Program-made: the position numbers and the translations under genes | In this document: positions 10,018-24,200 of the stretch, in pieces | Layout of the letters: each line of letters opens with the position of its first letter | Position numbering within the stretch: position 1 is the stretch's first letter | The notes under the pieces: model-generated | Told to the model about the DNA's origin: nothing | The model's input: the letters and a program-made list of their open reading frames with translations, nothing else | Database searches by the model: none | Source: Telmatactis stephensoni | Taxonomy: Eukaryota; Cnidaria; Anthozoa; Actiniaria; Isophelliidae | Direction: 5' to 3' | Assembly: GCA_029948255.1 (NCBI GenBank) | Contig: JALIZF010001795.1 | Span: 310,001 to 374,000 of the forward strand | DNA length: 64,000 nt

Positions 10018-11451
10018 CTACCATGGGACACTTGTCTCTTTTGCTCTTTTCATCAACTCTTTTTCTACAACCGATACCAGTTTGGGTGGTATCTTGTGCT
10101 TGCAGTACTGTATGGCAAATACTACCTCCTCTATTCCACTTTGGGACAGCTCCGCAAAATCGTGGGTCAACATAGCACTGGAAATCTTATACAGAAGCTT
10201 GGAACTCAAAGAACCTGACTTTGTAAAAGCCCACAGGATGCGTGCAAGCCTGTGAAGTGACCATTCAGAAAGCTTCATTTTCATAAGCTTTTCTTCCAAA
10301 AACTTGAAAATTCTTGGGCTTTTGTTGTCTGTTTGTGCATAGGACCATGCAACTAATACTAAACTTTGGTCATCAAAGTTCATTTTTTGCCTTGTAAGTA
10401 TTTCTTTTTCAACTTCAGCAAATACATCCTGAGCTTTGATACCCTGGTTTGCAAATGACCATAGAATCAATGAAAGGTCTTTTATACCATATTCACTAAG
10501 TCTACAGCTACTGAGAAGCTCCCCTTTGATGTACCTAAATAAAGGCTTCACGTTCACACCTCCTTCTGAGAATGCCCACAATAACATTATGATATCTTGG
10601 TTGTTAAACTTAGTTATGTCTCGTTCTTGGATTACTTTGCGAACTGAAGCAAAGAGCTTAGCACTGCTCTTCATGACTCTTGCAAATGACCACACAATCT
10701 GACAGAGCTCTCGAGTCATCAGAGTGTCAACACCACGCCTTAGAAGCTCTTTTTGAATAAGGATAAAGACTACTGGAGATTGAATATTGGTTTTACCATG
10801 AGCCCATAGAATCATCGTTAAATCTGCATTCGAGAAGTCACTCAAATCGTTTCTCGTCTCAATAAGGTTTCCAAACAGCGCGAATAGTTCTGGATCATTG
10901 TTTCCGAGTTTTCCAAGAGACCAAAGAACATCGGCCAGCTGGAAAGGTTGAAGGTGAGATTTATTCAATTGTATATCACCCAGGAGAACCTCGTAAAATT
11001 GTCCAATATCTTTATCGTCTGCTTTGAATTTGAGCTCTTGAAATCTTGCTAAACGTACAAGAATTCGCACAAAATCTCCTTCAGACAGTTGACCACTTTT
11101 CTTGCATCTCCAGTAATTGTCAAGAATTTCTTTTTGTGGTACCATCCCTCTCATACATTCCTTGGCCTGTTTAGTGAGAGAATCTACTGCACTGTTCTTT
11201 GGAAAATTACTTTTCAATGATTTTTCAGTAGTCATAATTGTAGATTGCACATTTGAGCTTAAACAACGAAGAGCAGAATTAGAAGTGGATATGGATATGG
11301 ACTTGCAAATTTCACCACGATATATAATCCATGCTCCTCTAAACGTTGTCATAACTTGAACAGATGTTCTCCTCTGAAGAAAATTTCTAAGGAAAGCCAT
11401 ATAGAAATTATCTTTAGATCCTTTTAATACTTGTAAAGTTCTCAGCTTCAT
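10018..11451 (-). CDS. FASTK/OPR-type helical-repeat protein, probably mitochondrial
   Basis: An intronless 477-residue protein. The first 60 residues are basic and Ser/Thr-rich with few acids (RNFLQRRTSVQVMTTFRG), as in a mitochondrial targeting sequence. From about residue 150 to the end there are some eight degenerate repeats of 36-38 residues, each with an L..ILWAFAK-like core: LADVLWSLGKLG, LTMILWAHGKTN, LCQIVWSFARVM, IIMLLWAFSEGG, LSLILWSFANQG, LVLVAWSYAQTD, LARILWAFTKSG. This repeat is characteristic of FASTK-family (heptatricopeptide) and OPR RNA-binding proteins, so a role in organelle RNA metabolism is likely but inferred. The FAST_1/FAST_2/RAP modules are not visible, so the protein is either a repeat-only relative or has a downstream exon I cannot see. 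It is transcribed divergently from RALGAPB. The start codon chosen is the first Met; a second Met lies 18 residues in. Confidence 0.82.
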   Translation of the reverse strand: MKLRTLQVLKGSKDNFYMAFLRNFLQRRTSVQVMTTFRGAWIIYRGEICKSISISTSNSALRCLSSNVQSTIMTTEKSLKSNFPKNSAVDSLTKQAKECMRGMVPQKEILDNYWRCKKSGQLSEGDFVRILVRLARFQELKFKADDKDIGQFYEVLLGDIQLNKSHLQPFQLADVLWSLGKLGNNDPELFALFGNLIETRNDLSDFSNADLTMILWAHGKTNIQSPVVFILIQKELLRRGVDTLMTRELCQIVWSFARVMKSSAKLFASVRKVIQERDITKFNNQDIIMLLWAFSEGGVNVKPLFRYIKGELLSSCRLSEYGIKDLSLILWSFANQGIKAQDVFAEVEKEILTRQKMNFDDQSLVLVAWSYAQTDNKSPRIFKFLEEKLMKMKLSEWSLHRLARILWAFTKSGSLSSKLLYKISSAMLTHDFAELSQSGIEEVVFAIQYCKHKIPPKLVSVVEKELMKRAKETSVPW

Positions 11452-12102
11452 TCAACTCTTTCTGCCATATCTTCCGCCATTTTGTTTTCAATTCGGAATC
11501 TGGGCCTCCTGTGTTAGTACACCACAGGTAACCCACCGTGGAATGTTGTCATTCCCGACAAACAAACATGGCGGAGAGAAGTTCACGATTTCGCTGAAGA
11601 ATCGCAGTGCTTAGGTCATAAAGAAACAAGCTAGTTGTGATATCATCCATGTTTTAGACACAAGGTGAGTCGAAGTTCAAATAAACGATGCTTTAGTTGG
11701 GGAAATTGTTGTGAAGTCTCGTTTGGGTTGCAGCTGTCTATAAACTGCAATTTGCCTCTGTCAAGGAATACGATCTCTGTCCTTTGCTGTCTTTGCTGTC
11801 TTTACTTCTTGATCCGATGAATACTGTGAAAAAAAGATTCTTCTTGAATTCCTTTTTTCTCAATCCAGTTTAGAGTTGACTTTCTTAGGTACTTGTGCAG
11901 ATGTGCATTCGTTGGAAACTCAGAATTAAGATCGATCCATATATGGGGGGAGCGCGTACAGTAAATCACAAACCAGCTGAGAATTCATTTTTTAAAGATC
12001 CTTAGGCCCTCCAAAAGTGGTTATGAATTTCAGAGTATATATAATCGTTTTAAAAGAAACACACTAACTTAATCATTTCTTTATAATCAGCGTCAAGACC
12101 AA
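11452..12102. promoter_or_regulatory. Divergent promoter and RALGAPB 5' UTR
   Basis: The minus-strand FASTK-like gene starts at 11451. A 5' UTR exon for RALGAPB appears to end at 11664 (CAAG|GTGAGT), with the matching acceptor at 12089-12090 (TTATAATCAG|CG) 12 bases before the ATG. Between the two genes lie two YY1-like motifs facing each other: TTCCGCCATTTTG at about 11472-11484 and ACATGGCGGAG at about 11567-11577. No TATA box is evident. This arrangement fits a shared housekeeping-type bidirectional promoter (inference). Confidence 0.6.
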
Positions 12103-15100
12103 ATGACAACGATGTACTCCGAGTGGGTGTCCCTTCGCCATGACCTCAAAAGCGATAGGGGAAACAAAAGTGTGCTGGAGACTTTTCCCCGGCCTATTGG
12201 ACGTGAAATAGCCCATACTGTCGCCAAAACACTCCTTCAAGAGCAGAGTATAAATGAGCGAAAAAAGTTAACAACAACAGCAGAAGTGGACTGGGTAATG
12301 GAGGTGTTCTGTTATGGACTGTCCCTGCCTATGACTGAAAGCGATGGTGAAGTTATTAAGGGGTGTGTTAATGTGTATATTGACTGGCTTAGTGAACTAT
12401 TAACAGATGAGCATAAGCAAGATATACCAGCACCCTTGACTAAAGAACCCATCAAGTATATAAGGAAAATATTTCAACATCTCAAAAATCTCTTCGTGTT
12501 AAGGGTTGATGATGGTAGTAACTTGGCCCTTCAGGCATCACTATGTATCCGAGTTTTACAGTTTTTCAAGGTCGTGGCTAGTGAGAGTGAGCTGTCAGCA
12601 GAAATCTGGGATGCTATACTAAGGTTATTGCTTGTTATAAATGAGCAGCTATTGTCCCCTCCGTACACCTCAGGGGGACTTAGTGAACACCTCAGAGACA
12701 TTCTTATCCATATATTATTAGAAGTATGGCTCCATGCTAGTATTCAGTACTTTCCTCCTCCATCAATGTGGAAAACCCTACAGGAACTGTGCATGTCATG
12801 GAGGCATCATAACGCCATGATAGAGTACTGGAGCAGCACGTCACTGCTGTTGACAAGAAAGGTCATCAAGCATCTTTATGGAAGTTCCTTTTCACTCCCC
12901 CCTTCAAAGAGCAAGAAAAGTGATGTAGTTCTTCCTGCAAAAATAAGTGGCAACACGCTTCTTCAAAGCTGGTTCAGAATTCTTCACATCATTGGTAATC
13001 CTGTTGACCTGTGCAACAGGGAACTTATCAGTGACACTCCAAAATTCAAGGAGTTTGCTCTGTCTTGCCAAGATGTAACATATCCCTCAGCTCATCCCTG
13101 CCTAGATCATCTGCCACAGATCTTTCTCCATGCTATGAAAGGTATTGCCATCATGGTTAATACATTTTTAAATATCACCACCACCCATGAACAACCAGTA
13201 ATGCATACCCCCATCAGTGCTCCGAAAAAGGGATCAAGTCCATCTGGATCTAAAAAACGTGAAGTCAAAACATTGAGTACTGGTTTGGCTCTTGGTCTTG
13301 GTGAGCAGAGAGGCTTAGGAATGCGCTCTTTAACAATGCCATCTCGTCACAGTAGTGGAACCACCATGACAAGTGTTACATCACAGGAAAGTGTTGGTGC
13401 TGAGAGTGAAAAAGAACAGCCAACACCTGCATCCACTTTATTTTCAAAGTTTCCAAGCAGTGCTGCTGCCCCATCTGTTGATAGCCTACTTGATTTATAT
13501 GGTGCTTGGTTGTTTGAGGCAGCATTTGCAAAACTGGACATGACGGCAAGTTATGATGCTATTGGTGAGATCTATGATAAATGTTGTGATGATAACTTGG
13601 ATGAAGAACATGAGGCTCCAAGTTCACCTAGGAAAATAAGGTAAGCCATTGATGATGAACTGATGATGAATTTTATTGAACACATCCACTTAGGGGGCTT
13701 TTCAGTAAGCAATATGCACTAACAGGTCACATGACCCCAACTCCCCTAAATCAAGTGGCACCATTAAAATGAATGCCAGAAATTGAAAGAGCAGCTTGAT
13801 ATTAATAACTTACAGTGAAAATTTTAAGCTCATAAGATGTAATATTTACAGGAGAAATGACTCACAGTAAATTTAAGATTGCGAATGGATATTTTCTTAA
13901 GATTTGGTTTGGAAAATGCCATCCAACATGCTTTTCCGAATGAATCTTAAGAAAATATCTAATCTTGAATTTGTTGTCATTTTTTCTCTTATTCACCTTA
14001 TAAACTGAAACTTTGCACTTTTACTAATATTGAGGTGCTCTTTCATTTTTTGGAGTCCACTTGGATGGTGCGGCTTGATTTAGGGGAGATAGGGTCATGT
14101 GACCTGTTAGTGCATATATATGGCCTATTACAAATATAATAATTACAATATTATAAATTAAAATATATACAGGGGGTCACTGTATTATTCAAAGAGTTAG
14201 AGAAGAACAAAGGATAATACTCTTCAAAAATGAGCACAAATAATAGCCATTTTAGCACTGTTCTTGCTGGCTTTTTTGATAGATAGCATTTGCTAAATTT
14301 TAAAGTTTGAGCTTTTGCTGCAGCTACATGTACAAGTTTCACACAGTGTACAACATTGTATGATAAAAAAATCAGAATTTGGTCGATAAGATGTTACATG
14401 TATTTTCTTTGCTAAAAGTAGAATTTCTTCACTTTTCAATTGCTGAGTACTCGCTTGTGCCCAGACTTCCAATAGACAAGTGAATGCTCTCACAAGTGCA
14501 TGTGTTCGAATGCATGCGGGAGATGCGCAGTAGCAAACTTAACACTTGCAACCATTTATTGGCACTTAAACTACCACTTACTGACACTTAACCACCCACC
14601 TACTGACAGCAACCACTACCCATAAACTTGGCAACCACTTACTGGCACCTTAGCAACCATTTGCGGACACCTTAGCATCTACTTAAGACTTACTAAGACT
14701 TGACTTATTGACACCTTAATAACCACTTATTGACACTTTACAACCACTCATTAATACCTTAGCAACCACTTTGTCACACCTTGGTTACTATTCATTAAAC
14801 CTTAGCATCACCCACTTAATGCCACCTAGCAACTACGTTAATGACTCACTAACCATAGTACTTACATTAATGAAGGGTTCCCTGTGAAAACGACCTAAGT
14901 GACTTTTTGATGGATCTCCATGCATTGATTTTTTAGTATAGGAAAGTTAATTGATATCATTTTATACCATTGAAAAAATCATCAAAAGGTCACTTAGGCT
15001 GTTTTCACATGGAACCCTTCAATTTTTGCTAATGATTATTACTCTTTCTTCTCTTTGTAAGCATTGAGAGTAGCAGTAGCCTACTCAAGCGAGACTTAGC

Positions 15101-18100
15101 AGATGAATCCAGTTTTGAACCAGGGAAAGCAGAAGCTTTTGGTGCTCTGTGTCGTATCTTTTGCAGTCCAAGATCAGATCAGTCAATAAGGCCAGTGTAC
15201 TTGTCTAGATTTTATCTAGCAATTGCTACTGGTCTTATTTTTGATGAGGTATGAGGAATTGATAAATTTGATACAAGAGCAGAATTACAATGTATATGTA
15301 CATATATGTGCGACCTAAATCATTTTCAACAAACTTCGACCTGCTTGCTACTAGAGCCTTCAGATAGCTCATTGGTTGGGTGTCGGACCAGAAATTTGAA
15401 GTTTGTGGAATCAAACCACACTGAGAGCTTGGATTTTTTCCAAGCTAAAATCCACCCTCTAAGAATTCACATCAGTTCTAGCTAACACATTTCCAAGTAC
15501 AATCCATTCATTCACTTTCACATTATTCATTCAACTAATTTGAGTGATGTATTTATAAATGTCATGTTTTGATTTTTTTTTTGATTTGTTTTGTTTTTGA
15601 ATGTTTCAAAATGTTCAAACCAGTTTGATTTTTGTTTTCATATAGTAATTATGTAACGTACATGTAACTAGGATCTCATTGTGCAAGTCTCCTTTTTGTA
15701 CCAACAAGAGCTGCATACAATGGGACTGTCATCTATTTTGTAAATTACATGTATATACAATGTACATGTTCATATTCTTTTTCAGTAGTATAACTACTTG
15801 TGATGGTTGATATCTTGTTTTGGTCCCTGATTCCTGACTTTTGTTTCAGACTTGCACTGGTCATGTTCTGTGTAGCATACTTCTCAACTCCTCAGATCTT
15901 CTCCGTGTTGACTTACAAGGTGTCCAGGTTCTTTTACCACATCTTCTTGCTGCTTTGGAAGTAGTTCTTTCTAAAAGGCAAATCAATTTACTCAGGTTGG
16001 TATACTGTAAAATGTAACACTTAAGTTAGACTTACAGTGTAGGACTCTTACTGCTTTACTGCACAAGACCCTCACCTCGATTTTTTAGTACCAAGCCATT
16101 AAAAAGACAAGTTTATAAAGCCTTGAAAATTGTTCTTGGCTCTTTTTGATAAAAGAAAGTTATATAACTAATTTTTTTGTGTCACTAATGGTCATTTTTT
16201 ATTTATTTATTTTTTGGCCAGTAATATTTTTATGCCTAACGTTTAACCCCATTGAGATCCTCTCTTGAAATTAAACTTTGATTTTATTTACTAGCTTTGG
16301 TCATTCACATTTTATAATATACATGTAATATATTATTCTTTTTCAGATGTCCAGTGTCAATTACTGAACTACGCAGAGCAGCTATTCATCTCCTTGTGTC
16401 CATGTTATGTCTTCCTTTACACTTTCAGTCTCTCCCCATTCAAGGTAAGATATTGCAAAAAATAAGGAGTTCTGGAGTTATGTTCTTTGTGTGCTGCTGA
16501 CTCTCATATCGTGAGGGCCTGGGGAGGAGTTCCTGAATATTGTGATAATCAACACAAGACCCACTTTGCCAGACAGAGCACATTGAACTATACAAAATCC
16601 TGAAGTTTGGGGTGAATCAAGTCAATATTGAATGACTTGCAGCCATTCAAATATGATAGAATTTACAAACTAAGAAATGTATGGAGCACATAGCTGCCAA
16701 CCCTCCCGGATAATCCAGGAGTCTCCAGATTGTGGGCCTCGTCTCCCGGTCTCCCGGATAAAGACCTAAATCTCCCGGATAATTGCTCGAATCCTAAAAT
16801 CGGCGCCATTTTAACTGAAATATCGTCTATCTTTCTTGCACTTGAAATATCGTCTCCCCCCCCCCCCCCACTGAGTGTGAAAATCAACCCAATTCTAAGG
16901 AAAAAATGTTGATCTCCAGATATGAAAGCCTTGGGGGTTGGCAGCTATGGGAGCACTGGACAAAAGTGGACAATTGTCCATCAATTTATGCAATTCTTAA
17001 TAAATTTTGGAGTTTTTGAATGGCTGTAAGTTGTAGCTTGATGTGCTCTATCTGGCTATGTGGGTCTTGTGTTGATTTTCGCAATATTCCGGAACTCATC
17101 ACCAGTCCCTTATGATATAAGTCGGCAATGTCAATATGATTTACAGTGTAGTGATGATGAGGATCACCTAATATCAAGGATTATGCATTTCTGAAGGAGT
17201 TCATTCACCATTTATTTATTTATTTATAATTTATTTAATATTTATTTATCTATAGATTTATTTATTTAATATTTATTTCTTTATATATGCAAGCCACACC
17301 CATGTTGTCTCTCTACCTTACAGACATGACAGCTGGTTATCAAAAGAAAAAACAGGCAGCACTTGGTGCCCCACCAACTCAAACCACACCCTTGACATTC
17401 CTTTTGCTCAAACCAAGAATAACTCGACTTTTACTGGAAGCTCTTCAAGTTGAAACTGATTCTTATAATGTGCAGATATTGCTTGGAGGTTTGTAATTGT
17501 ATAGGCTTAGAAGTATTTAATTAATTAATATAGTTTCTTTTGAACTTTCTTGCTTTCATTCCCTTTTAACTATTTTTCCTTCCTTTACATAAGTCAAGTT
17601 TCAATTGTCTGAGAATGGTCTGTAGTATTCCTATCTTAAATATTCTGAATTTCCCAGTCATTGATTTATTGATCAAATTCTAAATTTTGTATTTCTTATG
17701 TCATCTGTCCATTTGTTTCTTTATTTGGTCATTCATTGATTAATTCATTCATTTTTTATTCATTCAATCATTCAATTTTAATCACTCATGCATGAATGTA
17801 GTCAGTCAGTCAATCAATCAGTCAGTTCTCCTCTTTTGTTCTTTAATTTTTATCTTGCATGATAGTACATGTAAGTATGAACTATGAATCTCTTCCTAAG
17901 GTATATCACTGCTTGTTCAAGACACAGAAATAGCTCATTCTATGGGCATAGCACAGCCTGATACTGCTTTCAAAGTTAGAGAATACCAAGAACGTACAAG
18001 CTGGATTGAAATGACAGCTCGTAATAGAACCCGTGCAAGTACAGGGGGAAGTAGCACAATCTCAGATGCTGGAAGCGGTTCTCAAATGGATGAAATGGAG

Positions 18101-18217
18101 ACTAAACTCACTTTTGCCAAAGTTTCTAATGAATCTTATGGTAAGGAGATTAATAAATGTTTTATTATTAAAACTGTTGAGGTCTATGAAAGAAACTTAG
18201 CACAAGTCAAGAGATAA

Positions 18218-18250
<33 letters not shown>

Positions 18251-21200
18251 TGGGTGGGTAGAGATATCATGTCCTCTCTAACAGCCTGATTATATGAAGT
18301 GGGCAGCTTGAGTGGGCTGGCTTGGTTTGGTTAGATCACAGCTTAATATCTATAAAACACACAAAATTGGCTTGTTGTAATATCACTTGGGAAACATGCC
18401 AGCCTGGTAAGTCAAGATCCTGGCAAATCACTGCTGAGATCTTGGCTAAGTAGGCAAGGTAGGCGGAGAATTTTATGTACTGTATAGCATCATGTCAAGT
18501 GCACCAGTCCAGTTAAGTTCATTGAAAAGGACATTGGCTTTGCATATTAGCATGCATGAGCATTTGGTTTTCTAGTATAAAACAAAAAGGAGCCAGGCTT
18601 GCTTGTCTAATGTAATCAAAGGCTGAGAGTGATCTTGGCAAACTGATCAGCCCACCTAAATGGGCTACATAGCCCACTTCATATAATAAGGTTCTAAGCC
18701 ACCCATGCTTCTATGAGATGCTTGAATTTTCTTTTCTAGACCCAACTACAGTATGTGGTTTGTTTGTCCAAATGACTCACTTGTTATGCAATAAACTGGT
18801 TGTTACAAGAAGCAGTAAATGGAAACCTGACTTGCATGTGACACTGGCTGCTTTTGAAGTGTTGTCTGGACTAGCACAACTCAGCATGGATTACTTAGGT
18901 GAGGGTTTTGGTTTACAAGTAAGCCAGTTTAGTCAGCCATCTGTACAGCATTCATCCCAAGTGATTTTAGTACAAATGCACACATGCATGTATGACCTCT
19001 CTAGCCACAGGAACCCCAGTAGTGCACTGTCCCAGTAGTACACTGGAATCCCAGTACACTGTCACAGGTTCAAACCCTGTGTGTGGATTGGATTTTTTCT
19101 GAGTCATTTGTCACTCCAAGAAACTTTACACACATTACTAATATCCATACCTTGTTTAATTACCCATCAGTCTGGTCACCTTTGTTGATTAAGTGACAAT
19201 GTGCATAAAAACTTGGCAACTTTCTATTGTTCTGTGACAATTTCAACTTCCAACATAGAAATTTCTTGGTTTTTAGACCCATGATACATCAATCTATAAA
19301 TAACACATTATTATTTAATATAAAATGTACAAAAACTCTGTTTTGAGATATTGTTTTTTTCATGCTTAAAGATCTCGTCCAATCATAAGTGCTTAAAACC
19401 ATAGCCAAGAGACCCTTATAATTTGTCATAAATTTGCAGATTTTCATGTTTTAACCAATGAGATGGATGGTTTAAACAATATACAACTAGTACCTTTCTG
19501 CACTCCATTGCCATTTGCTTACCCATTTCTTACTCGAACCATTACTTAACATGTTGGGCCTGTCATTTTACTTCCAGATCAAACAGAGTCCAAAAGTACA
19601 ATACACTGGTTGTGTGACTATGTGTCATACCAGGCCAACAAACCTGCCACTCACCACTCGCGTGACCTCCACTCTATGATAGTAGCAGCTTTTCATTGTA
19701 TCAAGACTTGGGTGATGGCTCACCCTAGATTACTGGAAGCTGAGGTACTGTACGGCTTATAAAACTGTGTTAAGTATTAATACAATAGTGGTGCAACGTA
19801 GTGGGGCAGAATTGAATGTGTGTGAAGGTATGGAGACTGATATTAAGTCCATACGTCTATGACCACAGCTAGAACATAGAGCTCTCTAACAAGTTTGAAT
19901 CACTTAGGACTATTTTAATATATGAGGAAATAAACCAAAATCAAGCAAACAAACAAACAAGCAAACAAAAGTTGAAACTCTCAGAGTCAGAAAGAGAACC
20001 AACCCGCAAATCAGCCAACATGCAGGCACAAGGAATTGAAGGAGTATTTTACCAGCAAACCATCCTTGTTCTTTTGATTGTAATTTGCTCACTGGTTCAA
20101 ATCATAGTATATATTTATTGTTCTTTACACAGGACTGCCTTCAAGCTGTCATGGAGGTAGTGGAACTTGGTATTTCAGGAAGCAAGTCAAAGGATGTGAG
20201 AACGGTAAGATAATGATGGTGATGAGAATGATATAATGCTGTTGGTGATGTAAGGCATGATCATCTCAATTGGTTGAAATTCTGATGATGAATCAATAAG
20301 TTGATATTGGTTGTAATGATCAGATCCATTCTATAATAACTTTATTGTAATAATAAATATAATAACATTACTACCAGGGCCATAGAAGGGAGGAACTGAA
20401 TCCTCATTGTAAACTATACCCCATCAGATGATGATAATAGCATTGTTGTAAAGGATATGGAATAAAGGACACTATAATTATAGTAAATGTTGAAAAATAA
20501 TGTAGACACATACGATGCTATTTACTTTTGTTTCAAAGGAACCTGACCAAGAGAAGGGAGAACCAACTTTAAAAGGTGAAAGAATTAATAACAGACTCGT
20601 AACATGGTATATTTTCGTTTCACTGATCCCGTTTTTTTTCGGAAATTTGATTCCTGAGCCCATATTTTTAGAAATTTTTGATCCCTGATCCTTGGTGCAA
20701 AAAACTGAGCTGGTCCCTGATCCTGACCCAATGTCCCTGATCCTCGATCCCACCCATTTGATCCCTGAGCCCTGGCCTCTGATCCCTGATCCTGGCCATA
20801 ATTTGGAGCTTGATCCCTGATCCCATATACCATGTTACGAGCCTGTAATAAATAGATTCCATTTTTCCGTGCGTCTGTACTCTAATAGATGACGTCAAAA
20901 TGTGAACAGAAGCATGGAAAAATGGAATCTATTTTATATAATATCCATCGAAACATTTCAACCAAACAAAGATTCAATGACGTCGCCTATGTGTGTGTGT
21001 GTACCGAAATCACACACGGTTCTCATCCAAACAAAGCGCGCGTAATATACCAATTATTATTAATATGATTAACTTTGACATTCGAAATTTTTAAAATGTT
21101 TGAAATAGTTTTTGTATACATCGGCCTATACTGAATAGCTGAAGCTAGCTTATAATTAGCAGTGAATGGCAATTAATGTAAGTGTTGTCTTTTACAGGAG

Positions 21201-24200
21201 ATAAAGAACTCAAGCCTGTATCATTCCGTGTTCGTCAAGCTGCAGAAGATTTGTTGACATGTATTATGGAACACTTGGTAAAAAATATGTTGAAGTTTGG
21301 CTAATCCTGTAAGGCCTAGTTCAGACACCGTATCGTCCATGTGCCATTCTCAAATCAAATTCTAGTCTAAGCCATATCCGTTGGCTGGCTAAATCAAACC
21401 AGCAGTTCCAAATTTATTCACACAAAATTTATTCATGAAGACGAAATGTCCATGTATTTGATTGCAGCAATTTGGTACAGCACATAGCTGGTACGGTGTC
21501 TGAACTAGGCATAAGATAGCACTTGTAAATGTCAATACATTGTCCAAAATATCTGAGTAGATGGGGAAAAGAACTATGGATCATGAGTGAGTGAAGGTAT
21601 CCAAATGGAGAAAAATGAAATCAAGGCTAGAAAAATCGGACATGTTGGTGATTACGTGTCCGATGTTTTTTAGCAATTTAACAGGCAGGTAATTGTCCTT
21701 TATATGGAAAGTGTGATCATTTTTGTTGCATGTTTTCAGGGCGCTTTTCCTTCACCCAGTGGACCTGCTGCTCTCTCGTCTTTGTTGAACGAGGAGTCGT
21801 TACTGGAATATTCCAGGACAAACAAAGGCCAGACAAAGGTAATCACCACTACCACAACCACCACTACCACCACTGCCACTGCCACTACCACAACCATCAC
21901 CATGACCACCACTACCACCACCACTACCACCACCACTACCACCACCACTACCACCACCACCACCACCACCACCACCACCACCACAAGCACTACCAGCACC
22001 ACTATTGCAACTACCACTACCATCCAATCCTAAAGTTTTGACTATCAGTATAGCAATGTACGCTCTTGACCATCTTCCTCCTCTTCATCTTTCTCCTCCT
22101 TCCTCTTCACCAGCCAACGATTACAGAATCATCATCGCTATCATTATCGTGAAGTCACACGTTTCCCGGCTTTTTAAAGATAGAGTATCATTGATGCCAC
22201 TGCAACAGCCAGTAGATTCATCACTAGATATTGTTTCCGAGATTTGTAAAGAATTCTACCAAAGACTGGTCATGACTATTACTACCATAACTGTCACTTT
22301 ACCGTGTGTCAGTGGGTTTTCTACACGTACAAAATCTGCTCACTACATCACTAAAATTCTTTTTCAGAACGATGCACTTTTCAGGTACTTTGTGGTTAGA
22401 GACAATGCCGCCATCCTTGGGGTGCTAGAGGACTCACTGGAAACAAAAGGTAACTTAAGTACGTTAGGATAATTCCTAAATAGAAGATACTGTCAGTAAA
22501 TTAGCATTATTGCACTAATTGTTTCATCTTAAACTACAAGCAAAAACATGTCTTCTGTACCTTCTTATCCCTTGAACAACCAATGTGCTATATTCTCACT
22601 CGTTTATTCAGTTTTTATCAAGCATTCTCAGTTACTATTCAACGACCTTCTCTATGCGGTAAGCTTACAAGGTTTGGTTGTTTAAAGATAGGTTAGTGAT
22701 AACCCAGGGTTAGAACCAAAGGTTTAATTTAGACTTAACCCTGGGCTAACCCACCTTCGAGCAACTGGACCTAGGAATGCAACCGATGCCTTTGTTAAAA
22801 GGGTTGCTGAAAAGAATGTTTAAACTATCTATCACCAGATTCCCTCCCAACCATCACATCCATCATTCGTGCACCAACTGGTCGTCATGTCTGGACGATG
22901 GAACTCAGGCAGTTTTCCAGAAAGAAACAAGTACGTAAGATCAACTTGAAAGAGATTACTATTTTATCACTCTGTATTGTACTTTATTGTTATAATCAGT
23001 GATACGTCTGGCAATATGTTTCCTGAAGATATCGTTACGATAGACAACATCTTTTAACGCAACATCCTTGCGTAGTGTAACATCTAGCGTGCGTAACATT
23101 GTTACGGCAACACCTTGCAGGTTTTTCAACGAGCTTCAAAAACTCACAAAATTGTTGCCATCAACTTCTTGCAGCCGCGTGTGCCATGTTGCACTACCTC
23201 TTCTTTGAACACAGCAGTGTTGTGCAAGAAGGTGTCTAGTGTAACATCACAGTCCAGACAGTCCAGGGACCAGTTCCTGAAAGACCAATTAGCGCTAATC
23301 AAGGATTAAAGTAATTTTTTGTTTCAGAATTAATCCTTGATTATTGCTAGTCGTGCAAACAGGAACCAAGCCCAGAGCCCGGTTGTTCGAAAGTGGGTGT
23401 CAGGGTTCGTACACCTCCTGAAAATCCTGGAAAATTCTGGATTTTTATTTTCTTCCTGGAAAGTCCTTGAAAGTTTTGGATTTTTTAATAAATTCCTGGA
23501 GAACTCCTGGAAAACAGAAATGAATAAGTGTACGTTTACTGTGCATATATGTTCGCGTAAAAGCTCCGTTTGTAACTCAGCCAGTAAAAACGTTATGCAA
23601 ATGTATTTTGCTTGAGTGAACTAGTGAAAAACTCCTAGAAAACTCCTGGAAATAATCTGAAAATCCCCATTGAAACTCCAATAGATTTACTGAATTTTCT
23701 GGTCGTACGAACCCTGGGGTTTACACTATATTAGGGTTAAATCTAAAGAAGACCATTGATATTAACCCTGGGCTAACCCTAATCCATCTTCGAACAACCT
23801 TCTAAAATGTGTGTAAATTTCTTCCCTTTCACTTGCTGTTGGTACTCTTTCATAGGATTTGATCGAAGCTCACTTGACTGACCCTGGTCGCCCAATGCCT
23901 CGTCTTGATCGACCAAAAGTACCCAAACCTGTCGTACATAGATATTTTCCTGCTTCGGTAGAAACAGTACCTTTGACCAAAGCGTAAGTAATGCTTCAGG
24001 AAATTAGCAGCAATTGTGTTAACCTTTTTGGCACTTGTCTCGAAAGGTCTGAGGGAATGCTTACAATTAAGGTAAGGGAATTGTCAGGGCCGATTTTATG
24101 CTTGACGAGGAAAATTGTAAAATGCAACAGAAGTCAGAAAAATGTCAGAGAATTTTGAACTTTGAGTGCGTGAAATATCGCTTTTAGCAGCTTGGCTCAC

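Noticed and set aside
10436..10702. Plus-strand frames inside the FASTK-like gene
   Set aside because: Antisense shadows. The minus-strand protein has a clear repeat pattern and is much longer.
21704..22041. Poly-Thr, poly-His, poly-Val and poly-Gly frames
   Set aside because: They are translations of the (ACC/ACT)n microsatellite. Only 21740-21838 is real coding sequence (RALGAPB exon 12).
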